64,000 bases of DNA from Nocardia caishijiensis NBRC 108228. Lineage in GTDB: Bacteria > Actinomycetota > Actinomycetes > Mycobacteriales > Mycobacteriaceae. How positions within the stretch are numbered: position 1 is the first letter of the stretch; every line of letters starts with the position of its first letter. The translations under genes were made by a program, and so were the position numbers. The notes under the pieces are model-generated. The model did not search any database, was not told where the DNA came from, and was given only the letters and a program-made list of their open reading frames with translations. This document shows, one piece after another, positions 52,314-62,300 of the stretch. The stretch covers positions 1 through 64,000 of the forward strand of contig NZ_BDBE01000054.1 in assembly GCF_001612825.1 (NCBI RefSeq), read 5' to 3'.

Positions 52314-53156
52314 ATGGAGGCGACCACGGAGGTGGTGACCGCGGCGCCCGCGCCGGTCTTGGCGGCGTTCATCGACCGGTACGTGGGCTACCGCATGACG
52401 GGTTTCGAACCGGGCCTGCACCGTGGACTGCCTTCGCGACACATGACCTTCATCGTCGCCGTCGGTCCGACGATCGATGTCGTGGAGCAGACCGACCCGC
52501 GTCAAGCGCCGGGAAGTTATCGCTGTGTCCTCAGCGGATTGCAAGCCGCCCCGGCGATGATCGCGCACACCGGTTTTCAGGAAGGTGTCGCCATCGAGCT
52601 CACCCCGCTCGGCAGTCGCGTGCTGTTCGGGATGCCCGCGAGCGAGATGTGGGATGTGACCATCGAATGTTCGCAAGCTCAGCGGAATCTGGGCGATCAG
52701 CTCGCCGATGCCGTTCACGCGCAGCCTGATTGGCCGAACAGATTCGCCGCCTGCGACCGCGCGCTCACGGCAGCGGCTCGCACCGAATCAGTCCTCGGAC
52801 CCGAATTGACCTGGGCGTGGCGCACTCTCGTGCACACAGGAGGAACTGCCCCGATCAGTCCCCTGGCCGCACGCATCGGTTGGAGCAGGCAGCATCTCAC
52901 CCGCAAGTTCACCGCCGAATTCGGCGCAAGCCCGAAACTGGCCGCGCGCATCATCCGCTTCGAGCGGGCCCGCCGCATGCTGACCAGCACCCCCTCCTAC
53001 GTTTCGATCGCCCAGATCGCCGCCACCTGCGGCTACTACGACCAGGCCCACCTGAATCGCGACTTCGCCGAACTTGCCGGGGTGGCCCCGACCGCCTGGC
53101 TGGCCGAGGAGATTCCATCCGTCCAAGACCCGGAAGCGGCCGAAGCACGAGGCTGA
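52314..53156 (+). CDS. AraC family transcriptional regulator
   Basis: A 280-aa regulator. The N-terminal part (residues 15-160) is a DUF6597-like sensing region with GLPSRHMTFIVAVG and GVAIELTPLGSRVLFGMP. The C-terminal AraC double HTH includes PLAARIGWSRQHLTRKF and the signature IAQIAATCGYYDQAHLNRDF. The next gene, a VOC protein, starts 4 nt later and is probably its co-expressed target. ATG 52314 is fixed by the TAGCGT box. Confidence 0.88.
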   Translation: MEATTEVVTAAPAPVLAAFIDRYVGYRMTGFEPGLHRGLPSRHMTFIVAVGPTIDVVEQTDPRQAPGSYRCVLSGLQAAPAMIAHTGFQEGVAIELTPLGSRVLFGMPASEMWDVTIECSQAQRNLGDQLADAVHAQPDWPNRFAACDRALTAAARTESVLGPELTWAWRTLVHTGGTAPISPLAARIGWSRQHLTRKFTAEFGASPKLAARIIRFERARRMLTSTPSYVSIAQIAATCGYYDQAHLNRDFAELAGVAPTAWLAEEIPSVQDPEAAEARG

Positions 53157-53160
53157 GAAC

Positions 53161-53571
53161 ATGACTACTTCCACCGAAACCCACAGCGCCGTCTGGCCGT
53201 GCCTGGCCTTCACCGACGCCCGCGCCATGATCGAATACCTCACCACCACCTTCGGTTTCGAGGCGACCGCCGTGTACGCCCGCGACGACGACCCGTCGAT
53301 CGTCGAACACGGCGAACTGCGTTGGCCCGAAGGCGGCGGCATCATGTTCGGCTCCACCGGCCGCGACGACTCACCTTTCGGCACCCGCCCACCCGGCGTC
53401 GCCAACATCTACCTCGTCACCGACAACCCGGACGCCCTCCACACCCGCGCAACCACCGCAGGCGCCACCATCATCCGAGACCTCCGCGACGAGGACTACG
53501 GCTCCCGAGGCTTCAGCGCCCAAGACCCCGAAGGCAACCTCTGGAGCTTCGGCACCTACAAAGGCGAGTGA
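53161..53571 (+). CDS. VOC family (glyoxalase/bleomycin resistance-like) protein
   Basis: A 136-aa protein with the paired beta-alpha-beta-beta-beta modules of the vicinal oxygen chelate fold: AVWPCLAFTDARAMIEYL, then HGELRWPEGGGIMFG, VANIYLVTDNPDALH and SAQDPEGNLWSFGTYKG. Similar proteins follow AraC or SRPBCC genes and may bind drugs or act as isomerases; the substrate is unknown. The start lies 4 nt after the regulator's stop codon. Confidence 0.85.
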   Translation: MTTSTETHSAVWPCLAFTDARAMIEYLTTTFGFEATAVYARDDDPSIVEHGELRWPEGGGIMFGSTGRDDSPFGTRPPGVANIYLVTDNPDALHTRATTAGATIIRDLRDEDYGSRGFSAQDPEGNLWSFGTYKGE

Positions 53572-53610
53572 CCACCCGCATATACCCCGCACGACCCGAC
53601 CCCGAGGAGG

Positions 53611-53721
53611 GTCCGCCGCGCAGCGGCGGTTCGCGGCCGTCCCGACGATCAGGTGCCGTTGCGTACGCGACGAAGGAGCAAGCAACGGCACCTGATCGTC
53701 GGGACATCCGGGGCCGCGAAC
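53611..53721. repeat. Palindromic intergenic element, copy 3
   Basis: A mini-hairpin CCGCCGC-GCA-GCGGCGG (53613-53629) precedes outer arms GTTCGCGGCC (53629-53638) and GGCCGCGAAC (53712-53721). A perfect 22-bp inner stem pairs 53641-53662 with 53682-53703. The loop contains GACGAAGGAG, the reverse complement of the CTCCTTCGTC loop of copy 1. The inner stem differs from both other copies. It fills most of the gap between the VOC gene and cstA. Confidence 0.75.
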
Positions 53722-53862
53722 TCGAGCGCGCCAGCGCTCCAACAAACACTGAACAAAATTTCATTCTGGCCGCGACCGTGTGTGATCCTGTCCGGCGCGT
53801 CGCGCTGATCGGCTACGTTGTCGATGCTTCACGCTCTGCGCGGTGACAGGAGAGTTGAGTTC

Positions 53863-56133
53863 ATGGTGACCCTCGACAAAGCGGCGAATATCGAATATCT
53901 GCGGACCGACCCGGACTTGCCTCCGGTCGGTGTCGTCGATCGCACGCCGATCACGCCTGCCAAGAAGGCCGTGTTCGCGGGGATCGGCGTGCTCGGCGCC
54001 GGTGCGTGGACGTACTTGGCGATAGCGCGCGGGGAATCCGTGAACGCGGTGTGGATCGTGATCGCGGCGGTGTGCACCTACATCATCGCGTACCGGTTCT
54101 ATGCCCGGTTCATCGAATGGAAGGTGACCAAGCCGCGCGACGACGTGGCCACCCCGGCCGAGATCTACGACAACGGCAAAGACTTCATGCCGATGGATCG
54201 GCGGGTGCTCTACGGTCACCATTTCGCCGCCATCGCCGGTGCCGGTCCGCTGGTTGGGCCGGTGCTCGCGGCGCAGATGGGGTATCTGCCCGGCACCATC
54301 TGGATCGTGGTCGGCGTGGTCTTCGCCGGTGCGGTGCAGGATTACCTGGTGCTGTGGGCCTCGACCCGCAGGCGTGGCCGCAGCCTCGGCCAGATGGCGC
54401 GCGACGAACTCGGTGCCGTCGGTGGTGCCGCGGCGATCGTCGCGATCCTGGCCATCATGACGATCCTGCTCGCGGTGCTCGCGCTGGTCGTCGTGAACGC
54501 CCTCGGGGAGAGCCCGTGGGGCGTGTTCTCCATCGCAATGACCATCCCGATCGCGCTGTTCATGGGTGTGTACCTGCGGTATCTGCGTCCCGGCAAGGTC
54601 GGTGAGGTCTCCGCGATCGGCATCGTGTTGCTGCTGGCCGCCATCGTCGGCGGCGGTTGGGTGTCGGAAACCGACTGGGGCGCCGACTGGTTCACCCTGT
54701 CGAAGACCACCATCGCGTGGTGTCTGATCGCCTACGGTTTCTTCGCGTCGGTGCTGCCGGTGTGGTTGCTGCTCGCCCCGCGCGACTACCTGTCGACGTT
54801 CATGAAGGTCGGCACGATCGTGCTGCTCGCGGCGGGCATTCTCATCACCATGCCGGTGTTGAAGGCGCCCGCGGTGTCGGAGTTCGCCACCAGCGGCACG
54901 GGTCCGGCGTTCGCGGGCAGCTTGTTTCCGTTCCTGTTCATCACCATCGCCTGTGGTGCGCTGTCGGGTTTCCACGCGCTGGTGTCCTCGGGTACCACGC
55001 CGAAGCTGCTGGCCAAGGAGTCCAATGCCCGCATGATCGGCTACGGCGGCATGCTGATGGAGTCGTTCGTCGCGGTGATGGCCATCATCACCGCCTCGAT
55101 CATCGACCAGCATCTGTACTTCGGCATGAACGCCTCGGCCGGGCTCACCGGCGGAACCCCGGAGAAGGCCGCGGCGTACACCAATTCGCTCGGCCTGGGC
55201 GGTGACCCCGCCACGCCCGCGCTGTTCGCCGACGCGGCGTCCGATGTCGGGGAGAACTCGATCATCTCGCGCACCGGTGGCGCCCCGACGCTTGCGGTCG
55301 GCATCTCCGAGGTCTTCCACAAGTTCCTCGGCGGCGAATCGATGAAGGCGTTCTGGTACCACTTCGCGATCATGTTCGAGGCGCTGTTCATCCTCACCAC
55401 CATCGACGCGGGCACCCGCGTGGCGCGGTTCCTGGTGTCGGACGCGCTTGGCAACTTCGGTGGCGGCTTCAAGAAGTTCCGTGATCCGTCGTGGCGGGTC
55501 GGCGCGTGGGGCTGTTCGCTGCTCGTGGTCGCCGGGTGGGGTGGCGTGCTGTTGATGGGTGTGAACGACCCGTTCGGCGGCATCAACGCGCTCTACCCGC
55601 TGTTCGGTATCGCCAACCAGTTGTTGGCGGCGATCGCGCTGACGGTCGTGCTCACCATCCTCGTCAAGCGTGGGCAGTGGAAGTGGGCGTGGATTCCCGG
55701 CATTCCGCTGGTGTGGGACCTGATCGTCACCATGACCGCGTCCTGGCAGAAGATCTTCTCCGCCGATCCCAAGCTCGGTTACTGGAAGCAGCACAGCCTG
55801 TGCCAGGCCGCCAGGGACGCCGGGAAGGGCTGTCTGACGGCCAAGACCCCGGAACAGGTCGACATCGCGATCCGCAACACCTTCATCCAGGGCACGCTCT
55901 CGATCGTGTTCGCGGTGCTGGTGCTGATCGTGACGGTCGTCGGTGTGCTGGTGTGCGTGCGCGCGATCCGCACGGGTGAGGTGAGCAGCACCGAGTCCGA
56001 GGAGCAGCCGTCGAAGATCTTCTCCCCCAGCGGTTTCGTGGCGACGAAGGCGGAGAAGGACGTGCAGAAGGAGTGGGACGCGCTCATCGCCGAGGGCAAG
56101 GTGGCCGCGCCCGGATCGGCGCACGTGTCGTGA
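53863..56133 (+). CDS. cstA: CstA-family peptide/pyruvate transporter
   Basis: A 756-aa polytopic membrane protein of the carbon starvation CstA family, used for uptake of peptides or pyruvate in enterobacteria. Family motifs: the GHHFAAIAGAGPLVGPVLAAQ segment, GAVQDYLVLWASTRRRGRSL, CGALSGFHALVSSGTTPK and FGIANQLLAAIAL. At least 16 helices are visible. A soluble stretch near 600-640 contains two Cys. AGGAG lies before ATG 53863. The ybdD-like gene overlaps its end by GTGA, the usual pairing. Confidence 0.93.
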   Translation: MVTLDKAANIEYLRTDPDLPPVGVVDRTPITPAKKAVFAGIGVLGAGAWTYLAIARGESVNAVWIVIAAVCTYIIAYRFYARFIEWKVTKPRDDVATPAEIYDNGKDFMPMDRRVLYGHHFAAIAGAGPLVGPVLAAQMGYLPGTIWIVVGVVFAGAVQDYLVLWASTRRRGRSLGQMARDELGAVGGAAAIVAILAIMTILLAVLALVVVNALGESPWGVFSIAMTIPIALFMGVYLRYLRPGKVGEVSAIGIVLLLAAIVGGGWVSETDWGADWFTLSKTTIAWCLIAYGFFASVLPVWLLLAPRDYLSTFMKVGTIVLLAAGILITMPVLKAPAVSEFATSGTGPAFAGSLFPFLFITIACGALSGFHALVSSGTTPKLLAKESNARMIGYGGMLMESFVAVMAIITASIIDQHLYFGMNASAGLTGGTPEKAAAYTNSLGLGGDPATPALFADAASDVGENSIISRTGGAPTLAVGISEVFHKFLGGESMKAFWYHFAIMFEALFILTTIDAGTRVARFLVSDALGNFGGGFKKFRDPSWRVGAWGCSLLVVAGWGGVLLMGVNDPFGGINALYPLFGIANQLLAAIALTVVLTILVKRGQWKWAWIPGIPLVWDLIVTMTASWQKIFSADPKLGYWKQHSLCQAARDAGKGCLTAKTPEQVDIAIRNTFIQGTLSIVFAVLVLIVTVVGVLVCVRAIRTGEVSSTESEEQPSKIFSPSGFVATKAEKDVQKEWDALIAEGKVAAPGSAHVS

Positions 56134-56378
56134 GTTCGGCCGGGGATACGGGCGGGCGGTCCATCGGATCGGCCGTCCGCGCCCTCGCGCAGCGCGCCTG
56201 GACGGGCGCGCGGGCGGTGGCCCGGTGGTACAGCGCGATCAATGGTGGCCAGGACTATCAGCGCTACGTCGACCACCTGCGGCGCGACCATCCGGACCGC
56301 CCGGTCCCGTCCGAACGCGACTACTGGCGCGAACGCTATGCCGAAGCCGAACGCAATCCCACCAACCGCTGCTGCTGA
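56130..56378 (+). CDS. YbdD/YjiX family small protein
   Basis: An 82-aa soluble protein of the family always found after cstA or btsT genes. The motif GGQDYQRYVDHLRRDHPDRP, and the C-terminal SERDYWRERYAEAE, are typical; it ends in Cys-Cys. It is thought to assist the transporter but the mechanism is unknown. GTG 56130 overlaps the cstA stop codon. Confidence 0.88.
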   Translation: MSSAGDTGGRSIGSAVRALAQRAWTGARAVARWYSAINGGQDYQRYVDHLRRDHPDRPVPSERDYWRERYAEAERNPTNRCC

Positions 56379-56424
56379 ATAGGTGGCCGATTTCCGCTAG
56401 CACCGGGCTCGGCCCGCTGTCATC

Positions 56425-57903
56425 GTGGACAGTGTGACCATCACGGCTTTGGATTTCGAGCGCTGCTACCGGGCGGTGTCGACCCGCGATTCCCGTTTCG
56501 ACGGACAGTTCTTCACCGCGGTCCGCACCACCGGCATCTACTGCCGCCCCTCCTGCCCGGCCATCACTCCCAAGCGCACCAACGTGTCGTTCCTGCCCAC
56601 CGCCGCCGCGGCCCAGCAGGCGGGGTACCGGGCGTGCCGACGCTGCCTGCCCGATGCCGCACCCGGTTCACCGCTGTGGAATGTGCGCGCCGACCTGGCC
56701 GCCCGCGCCATGCGCCTGATCGGTGACGGGGTGATCGAGCGGGGTGGGGTGCCCGAACTCGCCGCGACACTCGGCTATTCGCCACGGCAACTGACCCGGG
56801 TGCTCACCACCGAACTGGGTGCCGGGCCGCTCGCGTTGGCCAGGGCGCACCGCGCGCACACCGCCCGGCTGCTGATCCAGACCACCGACATGCCGATGTC
56901 GGATATCGCGTTCGCGGCCGGGTTCGCCAGCATCCGCCAGTTCAACGACACCGTGCGCGAGGTGTTCGCGGTGAGCCCGACGACCATGCGCACCGAATCG
57001 CGCCGCTCCCCACGCAACGACGTCGAGGCCCCCGCCACACCGGGCCTGCTCACCCTGCGGCTGCCGTATCGCGAACCGCTCGACACCGGCTGGCTGGCCT
57101 GGTTCCTGTCGGCGCACACGGTGCCGGGCATGGAATCGTGGTCGGACGGGGTGTACACCCGCAGCCTGCGCACCCCACACGGGCACGCGACCATCGGGTT
57201 GTCGTTCCGGCCGGGACATGTGCGCGCCGAACTGGCGCTGCGGGACATGCGCGATCTGGCGCCGACGGTGGCCAGAGTGCGACACCTGCTCGATCTGGAC
57301 GCCGACCCGCTCGGCATCGACGACGCGTTGGGGATCGACGACCGCTCCGGCCCGTTCACGCCGGGTATCCGGGTGCCGGGTTGCCTCGACGGGCCGGAAC
57401 TGTTGTTGCGCACCATGATCGGTCAGCAGATCTCGGTGCGGGCCGCCGCCACCCACACCGCCCGGTTGGTCGAGGCGCTCGGCGAGCGCATCGACGGGCC
57501 GGTGCCACTGTTGTTCCCCACGCCCGTCGCCGTCGCCGAACACGGCGCCGAGGTACTGACCGGACCCAAGCGCCGCATCGCCGCCGTGGTCTCGGCCGCC
57601 CGCGCGATCGCCGACGGCGAACTCGTGCTGCACCCCGGCCGCACCACCGAGGACCTGCGCCGCGATCTACTGGCCCTCAACGGCGTCGGACCGTGGACCG
57701 CCGACTACGTCGCCATGCGGTCGTTGGCCGATCCCGACATCCTGCTCGCCACCGACCTGGTCGTGCGTCAAGGCGCGGCGCTGGCCGGGATCGACCTGGC
57801 CGACACCGAACGCTGGGCGCCCTGGCGCTCCTACCTGTCCATGCACCTGTGGAAGACGGCGCTCGCGCAGCGCGGAGCCGTTCCGCTGCCAACCTATTCC
57901 TGA
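56425..57903 (+). CDS. alkA: Ada-AlkA fusion: methyl-sensing regulator and 3-methyladenine glycosylase
   Basis: A 492-aa protein with three parts. The N-terminal Ada zinc domain has Cys40, Cys44, Cys71 and Cys74, the same spacing as E. coli Ada, where the first Cys takes methyl from phosphotriesters. An AraC-type HTH follows (ELAATLGYSPRQLTRVL, SDIAFAAGFASIRQFND). The AlkA domain (residues 200-490) has the HhH motif LNGVGPWTADYVAMR and the catalytic Asp in ATDLVVRQG. It can sense alkylation, regulate, and excise bases. GTG 56425 is used; GTG 56434 lies 7 nt after CATCGT. Its match is Rv1317c. Confidence 0.93.
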   Translation: MDSVTITALDFERCYRAVSTRDSRFDGQFFTAVRTTGIYCRPSCPAITPKRTNVSFLPTAAAAQQAGYRACRRCLPDAAPGSPLWNVRADLAARAMRLIGDGVIERGGVPELAATLGYSPRQLTRVLTTELGAGPLALARAHRAHTARLLIQTTDMPMSDIAFAAGFASIRQFNDTVREVFAVSPTTMRTESRRSPRNDVEAPATPGLLTLRLPYREPLDTGWLAWFLSAHTVPGMESWSDGVYTRSLRTPHGHATIGLSFRPGHVRAELALRDMRDLAPTVARVRHLLDLDADPLGIDDALGIDDRSGPFTPGIRVPGCLDGPELLLRTMIGQQISVRAAATHTARLVEALGERIDGPVPLLFPTPVAVAEHGAEVLTGPKRRIAAVVSAARAIADGELVLHPGRTTEDLRRDLLALNGVGPWTADYVAMRSLADPDILLATDLVVRQGAALAGIDLADTERWAPWRSYLSMHLWKTALAQRGAVPLPTYS

Positions 57904-57928
57904 CCACTCCTGACGGAAGCGAGACATC

Positions 57929-58453
57929 ATGACCATCGCCCGCGCCGATTTCGCCACGGTCGACACCCCTGTCGGACCGTTCACCACCCTCGTCGACGCC
58001 GACGGCGCGGTGCTCGCCTCGGGCTGGACCGCCGACGCCAGCGGTCTCGCCGGGCTCGTGCACCCGGGTCTGCGACCGGTCGAACTGCGGCGACAGGACA
58101 CACTCGGCGAGGTCACCCGCGCCGTCATCGACTATCACGCGGGCGATCTCACCGTGATCGACACGGTGCCGGTGCGTCAGCGTTCGGGTGAATTCCTCAC
58201 GCACGCTTGGGAAATCCTGCGGAAGGTGCCCGCGGGCGAACCGGTGACCTATACCGAGTTCGCCGGGCTCGCGGGTCGTCCGGCGGCCACCCGGGCGGCG
58301 GCCAATGCCTGTGCGCGCAATGCGGCCGCGCTGTTCGTGCCGTGCCATCGAGTGTTGCGGATCGGCGGGGCGCTCGGTGGATTCCGGTGGGGGCTCGAGG
58401 CGAAGCGGTGGTTGCTCACGCACGAGGGTGAGCCGCGCGCGCAGGTAACGTAA
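57929..58453 (+). CDS. ogt: Methylated-DNA--protein-cysteine methyltransferase
   Basis: A 174-aa suicide repair enzyme that takes the alkyl group from O6-methylguanine onto Cys139 in the invariant LFVPCHRVL. The helix-turn-helix with the Arg finger (TRAAANACARN) precedes it, and YTEFAGLAGRP is the conserved turn. It starts 26 nt after alkA with a GGAAGCGA site, so the two alkylation repair genes form one unit that the Ada part of AlkA probably controls. Confidence 0.95.
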   Translation: MTIARADFATVDTPVGPFTTLVDADGAVLASGWTADASGLAGLVHPGLRPVELRRQDTLGEVTRAVIDYHAGDLTVIDTVPVRQRSGEFLTHAWEILRKVPAGEPVTYTEFAGLAGRPAATRAAANACARNAAALFVPCHRVLRIGGALGGFRWGLEAKRWLLTHEGEPRAQVT

Positions 58454-58506
58454 GCAGGCCAGCTTTTCACCATTGGCACTTCCATCGAGGTCCAGTAGCG
58501 CGGACC

Positions 58507-59136
58507 ATGAGGGCCATGCTTACGCGTCGTCTGGTCGCCCTGTATGTGGGTCTGTGGTTGTACGGGACGTCCATGGCGGTGATGATCCGCGCCGGGCTCG
58601 GACTCGACCCGTGGGACGTCTTCCATCAGGGCGTCGCCGCCCACGTACCGATGAGTTTCGGGATGGTGACCGCGCTGACCGGCGTGGCGGTCCTGCTCGC
58701 GTGGATTCCACTGCGGCAGCGGCCGGGGCTCGGGACCATCAGCAATGTGGTGGTGATCGGCGTCGCGGTCGACGTCGGGCTCTGGCTCATTCCGGCAGCG
58801 GAAGAGCTGTGGCTGCGCGTCCTCGCCATGGTCGTCGCGGTGGTGGTGAACGCCGCAGCGACCGTTCTCTACATCGGCGCCGGAATGGGTCCAGGTCCTC
58901 GCGATGGACTGATGACTGGCCTGGTCGCGCGAACCGGGTGGTCGGTGTGGACGATACGCACCGGCATCGAGACGACGGTGCTGGTCACCGGCTGGTTGCT
59001 CGGCGGCAGTGTGGGAATCGGCACCGTCGTCTACGCCTTCGGCATCGGGCCACTGATCCAGCTGATGATCCCCTACCTCGACGGTCGGCTGCCCGGCTTC
59101 GACGCCGCACCCCGACCCGAACCCGTTCCCGCCTGA
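58507..59136 (+). CDS. YczE/YitT-like membrane protein
   Basis: A 209-aa integral membrane protein with five or six helices and the family motif GLGLDPWDVFHQGVA after the first helix, repeated in part as MGPGPRDGLMTGL in the second half, a sign of internal symmetry. The function is unknown; YczE affects surfactin synthesis in Bacillus. ATG 58507 or the ATG nine bases later can serve as the start. Confidence 0.8.
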   Translation: MRAMLTRRLVALYVGLWLYGTSMAVMIRAGLGLDPWDVFHQGVAAHVPMSFGMVTALTGVAVLLAWIPLRQRPGLGTISNVVVIGVAVDVGLWLIPAAEELWLRVLAMVVAVVVNAAATVLYIGAGMGPGPRDGLMTGLVARTGWSVWTIRTGIETTVLVTGWLLGGSVGIGTVVYAFGIGPLIQLMIPYLDGRLPGFDAAPRPEPVPA

Positions 59137-59157
59137 GACCCGAACTCGTCCTTGCGC

Positions 59158-59373
59158 TCAGCGCTCGTCGAGGAGTTGCGCGACGAGCGTCTCGGTGGTC
59201 CATCGCCGCCATTCCTGCGGCGTCCACCCGCGATCCGCGACCAGGAGCCGGTAGGTCTCCGGCGCGGTGAGCGCCAGGGCGATGTCGGCCGCGCGTCGCA
59301 CCGACACCCCTTCGCGCAATGCGGCTTTCGTACCCAGCTCGGCGGCGACCGCACCGGACCTGACCCTGGTTCG
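59158..59373 (-). pseudogene. C-terminal remnant of a TetR-family regulator
   Basis: The minus strand from 59373 to a TGA at 59158-59160 reads 71 codons without a start. The reading includes SVRRAADIALALTAPETYRL and LVADRGWTPQEWRRW, then TTETLVAQLLDER. This is the typical end of TetR ligand domains (AADxxxALTxPExYRLLVxxRGW). The frame is stopped by TGA at 59374-59376, and the DNA-binding half is missing, cut off at the sbcC end. A deletion during rearrangement is the simplest reading. Confidence 0.6.
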
Positions 59374-59385
59374 TCAGCGAGGCGA

Positions 59386-62300
59386 TCAGCCAACGGTGGT
59401 TTCGAGCCGGGAGCCGCTGCGGCCGCGTAGTACGTGGAGTCGGGTGGGGATGCGTTGACGCATTTCATCCACATGGCTGACAACGCCGACTACGCGGCCG
59501 CCCGCACGCAGTTCGTCGAGGACACCCATCACGGCGTCGAGGGTGTCGGCGTCGAGGCTGCCGAAACCCTCGTCGATGAACAGGGTGTCGAGGGTGACGC
59601 CCCCGGCCTCGGCGGCCACCACGTCGGCCAGGCCGAGCGCCAAAGCCAGTGACGCCATGAAGGTCTCGCCGCCGGAAAGGGTTTTCGCCGACCGGATAGC
59701 CCCGGTGTAGTCGTCGCGCACGTCGAGACCGAGACCGCCGCGCCGCCCACGCGGACCGGCTTTGTCCGAGTGGACGAATTCATAACGGCCGCCCGACATC
59801 CGGCGCAACCGCACCGACCCCGCCACCGCCACTTCCTCCAGCCGCGCGGCGAGCACATAGGACCGCAACGACATTCGCCGATTGTTCTCGCCACGACCGG
59901 CGACCACCTCGGCCAAACCGGCCAGCTCGTCGAATTCCCGCTGCTTGGGTGCGATTCGTTCCACCTCACCCCACAGCTGGGTACTCAGCTGTTCGAGTTG
60001 GGCCACGCGCTCGGCGGCGGCCGACTGCGCGGCGACCGCCGAGGTCAGCGCGGTCTGCGCCACCGCGAACCGCTGCTCCCACTCGACCGGATCGCCCGGA
60101 ACCCGCTCGGCCACCGCCTGAATCCCCGGCTCGGCCAGCACCGCCTCGGCATGCGCCCGCGCCCGATCGGCGGCGGTGAGCTCGGCCTCTATCCCCGCCT
60201 GCTGTTCGGCGGTCCGAGCGGCGGCACCCACTACCTTGGCGTAGGCGGTGAGCACGGCGATGTCGTCGCGCGGCACGACCGGCTCGTCCGCAGGTTCCTC
60301 CTCGTCGTCCCGCTGCTCATCGAAAAGGTCGAAAAGCGTTGGCATCTCGCCGTCTACACGTTGTGGCTGCTTCGGTGAGCCGCGACCAGCCGCTGCGGCC
60401 GAGTCGCCACCTATGGTGACCTCGGCTGCACGGCGCCCACCCGGTTCTCCGGGAGCGGATGCCGTGTCGTCGCCGGAGCCGTCTCCCGCGAGCGAACCCA
60501 CATGATCTGCGGCACCGGCATTCTCGGATGCGCCACCCACGCCGGACGCATCGCCGTGGCCAGCCTCAGCGTCACTATCGGGTGCTTCTGCGCCGTCGGA
60601 GACCTTGTACCCGGGCGAAATGTCGACGGCCGATCGTTCGTCGATCGTGGAACTCGTCGCATTCGACGCGGAACGCGTTGTTGTAGTTGCCTTATGGGGC
60701 GTGCGAGCCGGAGTTTTCGGTGCGGCCGACGAACGGTGTGCGACTGGACTATCGGACGGTGTGTCAACCTCTTGTGGAACGAATCCTGCTGTGATCGCCA
60801 GGTTTTCGACACGGGTGGCGATGCGGGTGACCGCCGTGCGGGCGGTCGATTCGGCGGTGCGGGCCTCGCGCAGAGTGGTGGCGGCGGTGATGAGGGATTC
60901 GAGGCGGGTGGCGCGGGCGTCGACGGAGGCGTCGGCGCCCGCGGCGGTACGCAGACGGTCGGTGAGTTCGTCGAGGCGGGTGCGGGTGGTGGCGATATTG
61001 GCGGTGACGGTGCCGAGGCGGGCGTCGAGGTCACGGGACTGCTCGTGCAGTGCCGACTCCTCGCCGCGCAGGGTTTCGAGGCGGGTGGTCAGCGCGGCCG
61101 CCTGCTCCGCCGTGTCGGTGGCGTCTTCGAAGCGGTGGGTGGCGGTGCGGACGGCGTCGGCGATGGTGACGGGATCGGCGGCGCCACCGCGAGCGGTGAG
61201 TGCTTCGATCTCGCGTTCCAGGGTGGCGATGTGCCCGACGACTCGGTCGCGGGCGGCCTCGGCGGCCTGCTCGGCGGCCACGGCGGCGTCTTCGGCGTCC
61301 TTCGACACCGCGTCGTCGGTCGGCTCGGCCGGTGCGGGGTGCTCGGCGGAACCACAGACCGTGCACGGCGCACCCTCCACGAGGGCGCCCGCGAGTTCGG
61401 CGGCCATCCCGGCCAGGCGACGTGAGCGCAGGTCGAGCACTCGCTCCCTGGCATCGAGGTGCGTCCGGCGGGCCGCGTCGAGCTCGGCCTGCGCCCGATC
61501 GGACGCCGGTCGCTTCGTGCTCAATTCGACCGCGGCGGCGGCGGCGTCCTGCCACTTCGACAGCTCGTTGCGCAGCCCGGGCAGCGCGGCCGCCGCGTCG
61601 GTCGCCTCCCGCAACTGCTCCTGCGCCGAGACGATCACCGCGGGCAGTTCCGCGCGCCTGCGCGCCAGCTCACCGGCCCGGCGCGTCAACCGTTCGGCTT
61701 CCGCCTCGTGCGCCGCGAGATCACTCGTCAGCTGCCGAGCGGTCACCGCCTCGGCCCGAACCTCCCCCAGCACCCCGATCAGCGCGTTCCACCGGCGGAC
61801 GGCCCCGTCGAGGTCCCCGACGACATCCCGCACCGCGTCGCTCGCGACAACGGCCACGCGCGCACCGTCGGTGCCAGCCGAAGGCTGCCGACCGTGTGTG
61901 CCCGAGTGGGTCACCGAACGCGGGGGCTGCGCCCCGGCCATCCCTTCCTCATCGGTGATCACGGTCAGCAAATCGACGCCAGGCAGGTCGGCGGCGGCGT
62001 CGGCACGCAGTCGGGTGGCCAGTTCGGTGGCGGCGGCGCGGGTGGCACTCTCGGCGCGACGCAGGTCGCGCACGATCGTGCGGGCCTCGTCGATGGTCTG
62101 GACGACCGGCTCGGCGCGACGAGCCTGGTCGAGTTCACGTTCCAGCGCGGCGCGTCGTGGGGCGGCGGCGATGTAGGCCTCGAGTTCGGACCTCGCCGCC
62201 CGCATCCGGGCGTGGAGTTCGGTGATGCGGCGCTGCTCGTCGGCCTCGGCGCGGGCCGCGTCCGATTCCTTCTGACGCAGTTCGGTCTTCGCGAGCGCCT

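Noticed and set aside
58249..58644. Minus-strand frame across the ogt/yczE boundary as a small gene
   Set aside because: It is antisense to the conserved Ogt active site and has no ribosome binding site or family resemblance.
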